Shown: piece after piece, positions 1 to 4,965 of the stretch
How the letters are laid out: each line of letters opens with the position of its first letter
How positions within the stretch are numbered: the stretch's first letter is position 1
Origin: an uncultured Lentisphaeraceae bacterium
GTDB taxonomy: Bacteria > Verrucomicrobiota > Kiritimatiellia > RFP12 > DVOR01
Assembly: GCA_946056345.1 (NCBI GenBank)
Contig: CAMGJH010000042.1
Span: 1 to 7,807, forward strand
Length of the DNA: 7,807 nt
Direction: 5' to 3'
The notes under the pieces: model-generated
The model's input: only the letters and a program-made list of their open reading frames with translations
Told to the model about the DNA's origin: nothing
Database searches by the model: none
Translations under genes and position numbers: made by a program

Positions 1-59
1 TCGGCACCGAAAACGTCAACGACCTCATCGAAGACCTCGCCGCCGCCTTCTCGGCATAA
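1..59 (+). CDS. C-terminal fragment of a PLP-dependent Cys/Met-metabolism enzyme
   Basis: The window opens inside a gene that ends at TAA 57-59. Read with codons starting at position 3, the last 18 residues are GTENVNDLIEDLAAAFSA. This closely resembles the C-terminal helix of the cystathionine gamma-synthase / O-acetylhomoserine sulfhydrylase / cystathionine gamma-lyase family, which typically ends with '(S)VG-E-(I/V)-DLI-DL--A(F/L)'. Enzymes of this family are cytosolic PLP-dependent proteins that make or break the gamma-carbon-sulfur bond in methionine and cysteine metabolism. Which member this is cannot be decided from the tail, and the catalytic lysine lies outside the window. The gene converges on the nnr/rarA operon, and a heptad-arm repeat starts 5 nt after its stop. 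The family call rests only on this tail. Confidence 0.65.
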   Translation, partial: GTENVNDLIEDLAAAFSA

Positions 60-64
60 GGCGG

Positions 65-200
65 AGTCGACAGTGAACAGTCGACAGTCGACAGTGCGCT
101 AACGCGACAGATAGGCTGGCAGGAGAATAGGTGGTTGCCTTTTCTTCCTCAGTTTATCCGTCGCGGCTTGCCGCGCCCTGTCGACTGTCGACTGTCGACT
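65..200. repeat. Heptad-arm inverted-repeat element, copy 1
   Basis: The left arm (65-95) is four 7-bp units plus 3 nt: AGTCGAC, AGTGAAC, AGTCGAC, AGTCGAC, AGT. The right arm (178-200) is CT followed by three GTCGACT units, the reverse complement of the left unit. About 21 of 23 right-arm bases can pair with the left arm. The core (96-177, 82 nt) starts with a small hairpin GCG-CTAA-CGC (96-105). Near its right end is TATCCGTCGCGGC (155-167), whose CGCGGC pairs with GCCGCG across TT (162-175). A second copy at 4810-4947 has the same plan. The element fills the gap between two convergent genes. A weak pyrimidine tract, TTCTTT, follows the right arm, so it might help end transcription rightward, but this is not a textbook terminator. 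No open frame in it looks protein-like. I do not recognise a named repeat family. Confidence 0.85.
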
Positions 201-238
201 TCTTTACAATCGCCGCAAGGGCTTTCTGCGAGTCTTTC

Positions 239-265
239 TTTGTGTTCTTTGTGTTCTTTGTGGTT
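239..265. repeat. Tandem nonamer repeat TTTGTGTTC x3
   Basis: Three adjacent 9-bp units: TTTGTGTTC (239-247), TTTGTGTTC (248-256) and the variant TTTGTGGTT (257-265). The block is T/G-rich in a GC-rich neighbourhood, so its base composition is out of place. From memory, similar 'CTTTGTGTTCTTTGTGGTT' strings occur between genes in many unrelated bacterial genomes, and on the opposite strand they generate spurious 'KNTKNTK' peptides. No function is known to me. The block lies between copy 1 of the heptad-arm element and the end of nnr. Confidence 0.75.
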
Positions 266-317
266 GATAAACCTGCGTAGCTTAGCGCGCTTTGTGGTTT
301 CCCTGCGCTGTGCTTAG
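256..317. repeat. Imperfect ~30-bp direct duplication reaching the nnr stop codon
   Basis: Unit A (256-285) and unit B (290-317) both begin with CTTTGTGGTT (256-265 and 290-299). Both continue through CCTGCG (272-277 and 302-307) and end in GCTTAG (280-285 and 312-317), with different short spacers. Unit B ends over the nnr stop codon (TTA on the plus strand at 314-316). The nonamer repeat therefore appears to be part of a larger repeated block, and the second copy borders the end of the gene. The duplication is degenerate, so the alignment is by eye. Confidence 0.55.
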
Positions 318-1852
318 AGCCGCAAGGTCGCGAAGAGGTCGGAGGCGATGAGGGATTCTTGGCCGTGGGCGAAGGCGGCGGCATCGCCGGCGAGGGCGTG
401 GTGGTAGACGCCGAGGCAGGCGGCATCTTCGGTGCCTAGGCCGCGGGCGAGGAGGCCGGCGATGAGGCCGGTGAGGAGGTCGCCGGTGCCGGCGGTGGCC
501 ATTCCGGGGTTGCCGCCCATGCACATCCGCACGCGGCCGCCGGGCTCGGCCACGAGGGTGTTGTGGCCTTTGAGGACGGTGATGGCGTGGTAGTTGGCGG
601 CGATGGCGCGCGCGGCGGCGGGGCGATCGCTCTGGACATCGGCGGGGGTGCAGCCGAGGAGGCGGGCGGCCTCGCCGGGGTGGGGGGTGAGGATGAGGCG
701 GAGGGTGGAGCCGTCGGGAGCCCAACCGCTCTGGCGGAGCGCGGCCAGGGCGGTGAGGGCGTCGGCATCGACGACGGTGCGGGGGGCAGAGGGGTCGCTG
801 ACCAGGGCCTTGAGGAGGTCGAAGGCGAGCGCGTCGAAGCGGCCCATCCCCGGGCCGATGGCGATGGCATCGTAGTCCGAGAGATTGGTGGCGGGGGTGA
901 GGGGGTCGGCGAAGATGGCTTCGGGGACCCAGTGCGCGGCGGCCGGGCGCGAGCAGGGGTTGACGGCGAGGGTGACGAGGCCGCAACCGGCGCGGTAGGC
1001 TGCCAGGGCCGAGAGGATGGGGGCGTGCGGGTAGCGTTCACAGCCGCCGACGATGCAGGCGTGGCCGTAGGCGCGCTTGTGCGAATCGAGCCGGCGTTCG
1101 GGGCGGAGGATGTTGCGGATTTCGGGGGCGGCGAGGAGCTCGACGCCATCGCTGGCGGCCTGGCAATGGACATCGAGGAGGTCGCTGGGGATGCCGATGT
1201 CGGCGACGGTGAGGTCGCCAATATAGGGCCGCGCGGCGGGGTTGGAGAAGCCGAGCTTGGGGCGCGAGAAGGTGATGGTGGCGTCGGCGCGCACGGCTTC
1301 GCCGGGGGCGGTGCCGGCGTCGGCATCGAGGCCGCTGGGAACGTCGACCGAGAGGACCGGGCAGGCGGCGCTGGTGCCGTTAATCCAGTGGATGGCGGCG
1401 GCGACGGCGCCGAGGGGGACGCCGCGCGCGCCGATGCCCAAGAGTGCGTCGATGAGGAGGGCGCGGCGGGGGGCGACAGCGGGGTCGAGCCAGGGCGATG
1501 CCTGCCAGGTTTCGGCCGAGGGGAGGATGTGGGTGCGTACGCCGGCGGACTGCAGGTCGTGCCACGCGCGCTCGGCATCGCCCTTCAGCCGGGCGGGCAC
1601 GCAGGTGAGGCAGACTTCCACCTGGTAGCCATCCTCGGCCAGGCAGCGGGCGGCCACGAAACCATCGCCGCCATTATTCCCCGGGCCAGCGAGGACGACG
1701 ATGGTGCGTAGGTTGGCCAGGGCGACAATGCGCTGGGCGCGGCGGGCGACGGCGGCTCCGGCGCGGCACATGGCGGTGTAGGAGGGGAGGTTGCGCTGGG
1801 CGAAGGCGATGGCCTCGGCCTCGCGGATGCCGGAGACGGAAATCCATTTCAT
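314..1852 (-). CDS. nnr: Bifunctional NAD(P)H-hydrate epimerase / ADP-dependent NAD(P)H-hydrate dehydratase
   Basis: A 512-residue fused metabolite-repair enzyme. The N-terminal YjeF_N/NnrE part (about 1-235) interconverts R- and S-NAD(P)HX. The C-terminal NnrD part (about 250-512, ribokinase-like fold) dehydrates S-NAD(P)HX back to NAD(P)H using ADP. Visible motifs are GNNGGDG (58-64) and SVDVPSGLDADAG (168-180) in the epimerase. In the dehydratase they are HKRAYGHACIVGG (258-270), AIGPGMG (331-337), VDADAL (361-366), LTPHPGEAARLLG (388-400), LKGHNTLVAE (428-437) and NPGMATAGTGD (448-458), which carries the catalytic Asp. Length matches the usual fusion of about 500 residues. Both halves look complete. 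Where the family usually has Y-G-A after the GGS-like turn, this one reads GGCERYPHAPIL. The ATG at 1852 overlaps the rarA stop (ATGA). An AAGGA at 1862-1866 sits 9 nt upstream, supporting this start and translational coupling with rarA. Confidence 0.96.
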   Translation of the reverse strand: MKWISVSGIREAEAIAFAQRNLPSYTAMCRAGAAVARRAQRIVALANLRTIVVLAGPGNNGGDGFVAARCLAEDGYQVEVCLTCVPARLKGDAERAWHDLQSAGVRTHILPSAETWQASPWLDPAVAPRRALLIDALLGIGARGVPLGAVAAAIHWINGTSAACPVLSVDVPSGLDADAGTAPGEAVRADATITFSRPKLGFSNPAARPYIGDLTVADIGIPSDLLDVHCQAASDGVELLAAPEIRNILRPERRLDSHKRAYGHACIVGGCERYPHAPILSALAAYRAGCGLVTLAVNPCSRPAAAHWVPEAIFADPLTPATNLSDYDAIAIGPGMGRFDALAFDLLKALVSDPSAPRTVVDADALTALAALRQSGWAPDGSTLRLILTPHPGEAARLLGCTPADVQSDRPAAARAIAANYHAITVLKGHNTLVAEPGGRVRMCMGGNPGMATAGTGDLLTGLIAGLLARGLGTEDAACLGVYHHALAGDAAAFAHGQESLIASDLFATLRL

Positions 1853-3177
1853 CGGTGCTGTTCCTTGCGTTCGCGGAGGGCGGCCAGGCGCTTGGCGATG
1901 GTCTCTTCGTAGCCGGCGGCCTTCGGGCGGTAGTAGGTTTTGGGGATGGTGAGGTAATCCTGCGCCACGGCGGTGCCCTCGTAATCGTGCGGGTACTTGT
2001 AGGCGGGCGCGGCGGCCTTGCCCTCGGCCTGAACGTGGACATTCTTGAGGTGCTCGGGCACCGGCTGGACGCGCCCGGAGCGTACATCGGCGAGGGCTTC
2101 ATCCACTGCCAGGTAGGCGGCGTTGGACTTGGGCGCACTGGCGAGGTAGGTGGTCGCCTGCGCCAGGTTTATCCGCGCCTCGGGCATCCCGACGAACTCC
2201 ACCGCCTGCATCGCCGCCACCGCCACAGTGAGCCCGCGCGGGTCGGCATTGCCAATGTCCTCGCTCGCGGAGATGACCAGCCGGCGGGCGATGAAGCGCG
2301 GGTCCTCGCCGCCCTCGAGCATCTTCGCGAGCCAGTAGATGGCCGCGTCGGGGTCCGAGCCGCGAATAGACTTGATGAAGGCGGAGATGGTGTCGTAGTG
2401 CTGGTCCTCGTCCTTGTCGTAGGCGATGATCCGGCGCTGGACGCACTCGGCCATCACCTCGGCGGTAATCCGGCGCGCGCCGCCTGTTTCGGGGGTCGAG
2501 CGCACGGCGATCTCCAGGGCGGTCAGGGCGCGGCGGCCATCGCCTTCGCAGACCTGCGCCAGAAAGTCGGCCGCCTCGGGCTCGAGGACCGCGCCGCTCT
2601 CGCCCAGGCCGCGTTCCTTGTCGGCCATCGCCCGTGCCAGGAGCGTCTTGATGGCCTCGGGGCCGAGGGCGTGGAGCTCGAAGACGAGCGAGCGCGAGAC
2701 GAGCGGGGTGTTGATGAAGATGCCCGGGTGGTGGGTGGTGGCGCCAATGAGCGTGACGGTGCCATCTTCCACGTAGGGCAGCAGCACATCCTGCTGGGAC
2801 TTGTTGAAGCGGTGGATTTCGTCGACAAAGAGGACCGTGCCGATGGTGCTGCGCAGGGTGCGGGCCTTTTCGCAGAGGGCGCGCAGCTGGGCCACATTGC
2901 TCATCACCCCGCTCGTGCGCTCGAAGCGGCGGTGGGTGGTCTTGGCGATGACCTCGGCCAGGGTGGTCTTGCCCGTGCCCGGCGGCCCGTAGAAGATGAG
3001 GTTGGTAAAGCGGTCGCTCTCAATCACGCGCCGCAACAGCCGCCCGGGCGCGAGCAGGTGCTCTTGCCCGACGATTTCTTCCAGATTCTGCGGCCGCATC
3101 CGGGCCGCCAACGGCCCCAACCGCGCCGCCGAAACCGGCTCGGCCTCCGCCTCTTCGCGCTCAAACAAGTCATCCAT
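1849..3177 (-). CDS. rarA: Replication-associated recombination protein A (AAA+ ATPase, MgsA/WRNIP1 family)
   Basis: A 442-residue clamp-loader-like AAA+ protein that acts at stalled replication forks; E. coli RarA is of similar size. Walker A is GPPGTGKTT (64-72), Walker B is VLFVDEIHRF (115-124), sensor 1 is LIGATT (143-148), and an SRS (161-163) lies in the arginine-finger region. Sensor 2 is GDGRRAL (212-218). The C-terminal tetramerisation half has ISAFIKSIRGSDPDAAIYWL (264-283), EDPRFIARRL (291-300), SASEDIGNADP (303-313) and YKYPHDYE (393-400). Sensor 1 is followed by HHPGIFINTPL, where many homologues have ENPSFEVN-type sequence. The frame stays open upstream to 3960, but that part lies antisense to the next gene. 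The M at 3177 starts MDDLFERE, typical of this family. A -10 box lies 7 nt before the ATG, so the message may be leaderless. rarA is first in an operon with nnr. Confidence 0.95.
   Translation of the reverse strand: MDDLFEREEAEAEPVSAARLGPLAARMRPQNLEEIVGQEHLLAPGRLLRRVIESDRFTNLIFYGPPGTGKTTLAEVIAKTTHRRFERTSGVMSNVAQLRALCEKARTLRSTIGTVLFVDEIHRFNKSQQDVLLPYVEDGTVTLIGATTHHPGIFINTPLVSRSLVFELHALGPEAIKTLLARAMADKERGLGESGAVLEPEAADFLAQVCEGDGRRALTALEIAVRSTPETGGARRITAEVMAECVQRRIIAYDKDEDQHYDTISAFIKSIRGSDPDAAIYWLAKMLEGGEDPRFIARRLVISASEDIGNADPRGLTVAVAAMQAVEFVGMPEARINLAQATTYLASAPKSNAAYLAVDEALADVRSGRVQPVPEHLKNVHVQAEGKAAAPAYKYPHDYEGTAVAQDYLTIPKTYYRPKAAGYEETIAKRLAALRERKEQHR
1862..1866 (-). promoter_or_regulatory. 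Ribosome binding site of nnr inside the rarA 3' end
   Basis: On the minus strand, AAGGA lies 9 nt before the nnr ATG, within the last codons of rarA. It supports the 1852 start. With the ATGA overlap, it suggests that ribosomes finishing rarA can restart on nnr. Confidence 0.55.
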
Positions 3178-3184
3178 ATCGCGC

Positions 3185-3193
3185 AGTATAGCA
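3185..3193 (-). promoter_or_regulatory. Extended -10 promoter of rarA, probably leaderless
   Basis: On the minus strand the sequence TGC-TATACT (3193 to 3185) is a near-consensus sigma-70-type extended -10 element. Counting 7 nt on from the hexamer puts +1 at about 3178, within 1 nt of the rarA ATG at 3177. No ribosome binding site could then be in the leader. No good TTGACA-like -35 is visible at 16-18 bp, as is often the case for extended -10 promoters. GTGCTATACT occurs again upstream of the gene at 7471. Confidence 0.65.
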
Positions 3194-3242
3194 CAGCGCG
3201 GCCATTGGCGTGGCTGGGGGCTTAACGCCCGCTGCTCGCTAA

Positions 3243-3258
3243 GCGGCGCAAGCGCCGC
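3243..3258. repeat. GC-rich hairpin in the rarA / YfhO divergent promoter region
   Basis: GCGGCGC (3243-3249) and GCGCCGC (3252-3258) form a perfect inverted repeat (6-bp stem with loop CAAG, or 7 bp across AA). To its left, GGGC-TTAAC-GCCC (3218-3230) is another small inverted repeat. Both lie in the 114-bp gap between divergently transcribed genes and upstream of both -10 boxes. They could be an operator or simply intergenic palindromes; the sequence does not decide. Confidence 0.45.
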
Positions 3259-3276
3259 GCATTTTGGGGCGGAGTG

Positions 3277-3285
3277 TGATAGACT
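3277..3285 (+). promoter_or_regulatory. Extended -10 promoter of the YfhO-like gene, probably leaderless GTG
   Basis: TGA-TAGACT (3277-3285) matches the extended -10 pattern TGnTAnACT. The hexamer is followed by AGGGGT and then the GTG start codon at 3292, so the predicted +1 falls exactly on the start codon. AGGGG (3286-3290) is only 1 nt from GTG, too close to work as a normal Shine-Dalgarno site. This supports both the GTG start and a leaderless transcript. Confidence 0.6.
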
Positions 3286-3291
3286 AGGGGT

Positions 3292-4962
3292 GTGAAAGCG
3301 CAGCAAAAGCCGGCACGTCGGTGGCCTCTCCTCGCCTGGGCGGGGGTGGCCGGGGGACTCCATCTTCTGGCGCTGGCGCTGGCTTTCTGGCCGGTCTTGG
3401 GGGCCGACACAGTCTTTGTGGCGCCCGATGCGCCGATCTTGCCGCCAACTGGCCTGTGGGCCGCGTGGCGGACTTTTTTTGCCCTGCCGACCCTTCCCGC
3501 GCTCCTCGACGCGCTCTTTCCCTATGCCTTTACCTATGAGGGAAGCTTTTGGGTGGATAGCGTGGTGATGGCCGTGGCGGGCGGTTGGCTGCTGCGCGCG
3601 CGGGGCCATAGCGTGGCGGCTGCGTGCGTGGGCGGACTCTGCGCGGCGTGGTGCGGCTACTTTGCCACGCTCTTCTGCGCCGGCCACCGGGGGGTGGTCG
3701 ATGCCCTGGCCGTCACGGCGTTGGGCTTTGGCGCGCTCGAACGGCTGGTGGCCACGGGGCGACTGCGCTGGGGGGCGGCGCTGGGGGTCATCCTGGCCTT
3801 TGGACTGGGTTCTCAGGCCGACATTTGGCTGCTCACCGTCTGCGCGCTGAGCGCCTATGGCCTTTGGCGGCTGGGTTGGCGGGTGAAGCGCTGGCCGTGG
3901 TTGGCGTTGCTGGCGGCAGGGGTCGCCTTTGGGCTCATCGGTTTTCCGGCCCTGCGCCACACCTTTGGGGCGGCCCGGGAGACGCGCGCGTACCAGCTCG
4001 AAATCGCATCCGGCCCGGGTTCGGGGTCAACCCGGGCCGGGTCCGAGGTCAACCCGGGGCGGGTCGAAAAACAGTGGGCCTTCATCACCGGCTGGTCCTT
4101 GCCGCCGGAAGATCTGCTCGAGTGGCTCTGGCCGGGCATCCTCGGGCGGACCTCTTACGCCTTTGACCCCAAGCCCTACACCGGGCGCCTGGGCGACCCC
4201 GAGCACGGGGTGCGGCTGCGCCAACACTCGGTCTTTGTGGGGTGGGTGCTCCTGGCGCTCGTGCTCGCGGCCTGGACGATGCGCGCGCAGGAGCCGGCGC
4301 GGCAGGCACGGCGCTTCTGGTCGGCCCTCGCCGCTGTCACGCTGCTTCTCGCCCTGGGCCGCTACACGCCGCTCTACCGCGCGGTCTTCCTGGTGCCCGG
4401 CTTCAACCAAATCCGCGCGCCCGTCAAGTGGCTGCACCTGACTGGTTTCGCCCTGGCGATGGTTGCCGGCGTGGGGGCCGAAGGGGTCATTCGCCGCTGG
4501 GGCCGGTGGGCGGCGGTGGCGTTGATGGCCGCGACCTGCCTCTGCGGAGCCTGGGTGGTGCGCGGCTACGTCTTCCCGCGCAGCCTGGCGCACAACGCGC
4601 TCACGCGCGCCATTCCCCCCGGCCGAACCCTCTGCAATCCCCTCGGCTGGTCGGCGCTTGATGAGATTTGTCGCTGGCAGAGCATCCCCTTGGAGCCCGA
4701 TTTGACGAAGGCCGACTACGTGGTCGCGCCCCTCCCGCAGCCCTCGCTGCCGCCGCCGGTGGCCGTGATGCAGGTCCAGGGCGTGAAGCTGGGGTTATTT
4801 AGACTGAGAAGCGGACAGCGGACAGCCGACAGCGGACAGCGCTGGCGCTCGATGTGTTCGGCCCGTCTGAGCCGTGAAAACAAAACTCAGTGCTCAGAGG
4901 TATATCCGTCGCGGCACGCGGCTGTCGGCTGTCGGCTGTCGGCTGTCCTTGCAAGGAGCTAA
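3292..4962 (+). CDS. YfhO-like polytopic membrane protein with a repeat-derived C-terminal tail
   Basis: A 556-residue integral membrane protein with about ten hydrophobic segments, roughly at 12-35, 90-103, 107-128, 134-152, 158-193 (two), 200-224, 312-329, 341-357, 380-400 and 405-424. The block GFNQIRAPVKWLHLTGFALA (370-389), the aromatic LPPEDLLEWLWPGILG stretch (270-285) and the overall layout resemble bacterial YfhO-family proteins. That family is linked to cell-envelope glycosylation or lipid-linked sugar transfer; the exact substrate is unknown. The start is GTG at 3292, just after a -10 box. A low-complexity loop, GSGSTRAGSEVNPGRVEK (243-260), is encoded by a short tandem/inverted repeat. 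Natural homology seems to end near QVQGVKLGLFRL (495-506). From about residue 507 to 556 the frame runs through a whole heptad-arm element without a stop, giving a polar tail (SGQRTADSGQRW and so on). The old stop codon was probably lost there. The family call is fairly sure; the function is not. Confidence 0.75.
   Translation: MKAQQKPARRWPLLAWAGVAGGLHLLALALAFWPVLGADTVFVAPDAPILPPTGLWAAWRTFFALPTLPALLDALFPYAFTYEGSFWVDSVVMAVAGGWLLRARGHSVAAACVGGLCAAWCGYFATLFCAGHRGVVDALAVTALGFGALERLVATGRLRWGAALGVILAFGLGSQADIWLLTVCALSAYGLWRLGWRVKRWPWLALLAAGVAFGLIGFPALRHTFGAARETRAYQLEIASGPGSGSTRAGSEVNPGRVEKQWAFITGWSLPPEDLLEWLWPGILGRTSYAFDPKPYTGRLGDPEHGVRLRQHSVFVGWVLLALVLAAWTMRAQEPARQARRFWSALAAVTLLLALGRYTPLYRAVFLVPGFNQIRAPVKWLHLTGFALAMVAGVGAEGVIRRWGRWAAVALMAATCLCGAWVVRGYVFPRSLAHNALTRAIPPGRTLCNPLGWSALDEICRWQSIPLEPDLTKADYVVAPLPQPSLPPPVAVMQVQGVKLGLFRLRSGQRTADSGQRWRSMCSARLSRENKTQCSEVYPSRHAAVGCRLSAVLARS
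4010..4065. repeat. Inverted plus tandem repeat inside the YfhO-like gene
   Basis: CCGGCCCGGGTT (4010-4021) and AACCCGGGCCGG (4029-4040) form a perfect 12-bp inverted repeat around a 7-nt loop, CGGGGTC. Overlapping it, two 22-bp units (4022-4043 and 4044-4065) match at 20 of 22 positions. Because 22 is not a multiple of 3, the two units are read in different frames (STRAGS, then EVNPGR). They encode a Gly/Ser-rich loop between predicted membrane segments. Confidence 0.8.
4810..4947. repeat. Heptad-arm inverted-repeat element, copy 2
   Basis: The left arm (4810-4840) is AGCGGAC, AGCGGAC, AGCCGAC, AGCGGAC, AGC, the same four-units-plus-3-nt plan as copy 1. The right arm (4921-4947) is GCT, three GTCGGCT units, then GTC. 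The core (80 nt) starts with a hairpin AGCG-CTGG-CGCT (4838-4849) at the same place as in copy 1. It also contains CTCAG (4893-4897, compare 148-152) and the 13-nt identity TATCCGTCGCGGC (4903-4915), followed by a small CGCG-GCA-CGCG hairpin (4910-4920). Compared with copy 1, unit position 3 is C instead of T on the left and the matching base is G instead of A on the right, so pairing is kept. Middle G:G mismatches remain for most units. The copy lies within the 3' end of the YfhO-like frame and ends 5 nt before the ribosome binding site of the ligase gene. Confidence 0.85.
4953..4958 (+). promoter_or_regulatory. Shine-Dalgarno site of the acyl-CoA ligase gene
   Basis: AAGGAG lies 7 nt before the ATG at 4966 and overlaps the last codons of the YfhO-like gene (stop 4960-4962). 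It is the clearest ribosome binding site in the window. It fixes the ligase start and shows that the organism uses canonical SD sequences for internal operon genes. Confidence 0.8.
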
Positions 4963-4965
4963 CCA

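Noticed and set aside
65..200. CRISPR array
   Set aside because: Units are only 7 bp, contiguous and without spacers, and inverted between arms; there are no cas genes nearby.
178..206. Rho-independent terminator from the copy 1 arms
   Set aside because: The arms are 82 nt apart and only TTCTTT follows, not a U-run; a termination role is possible but not shown.
135..317. 60-residue plus-strand frame across the repeat-filled gap
   Set aside because: It is translated from the heptad right arm and the nonamer repeats; there is no SD site and the peptide is repetitive.
563..1711. Long plus-strand open frame antisense to nnr
   Set aside because: Gly/Asp/Glu/Val-rich shadow produced by high GC3 on the opposite strand; nnr has all its family motifs.
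1855..3225. 456-residue plus-strand open frame antisense to rarA
   Set aside because: Composition is a mirror of rarA codon bias, with no recognisable domain; rarA is complete on the other strand.
3178..3960. Upstream extension of rarA (261 extra residues in an open frame)
   Set aside because: It is antisense to the well-supported YfhO-like gene and is Arg/Pro/Gln-rich. The family N-terminus fits MDDLFERE at 3177.
4810..4947. REP/BIME element mobilised by a RAYT (TnpA-REP) transposase
   Set aside because: Classical REPs are 20-40 nt with a GTAG-type head. These are 7-bp arrays with a long core, and no RAYT gene is in the window.
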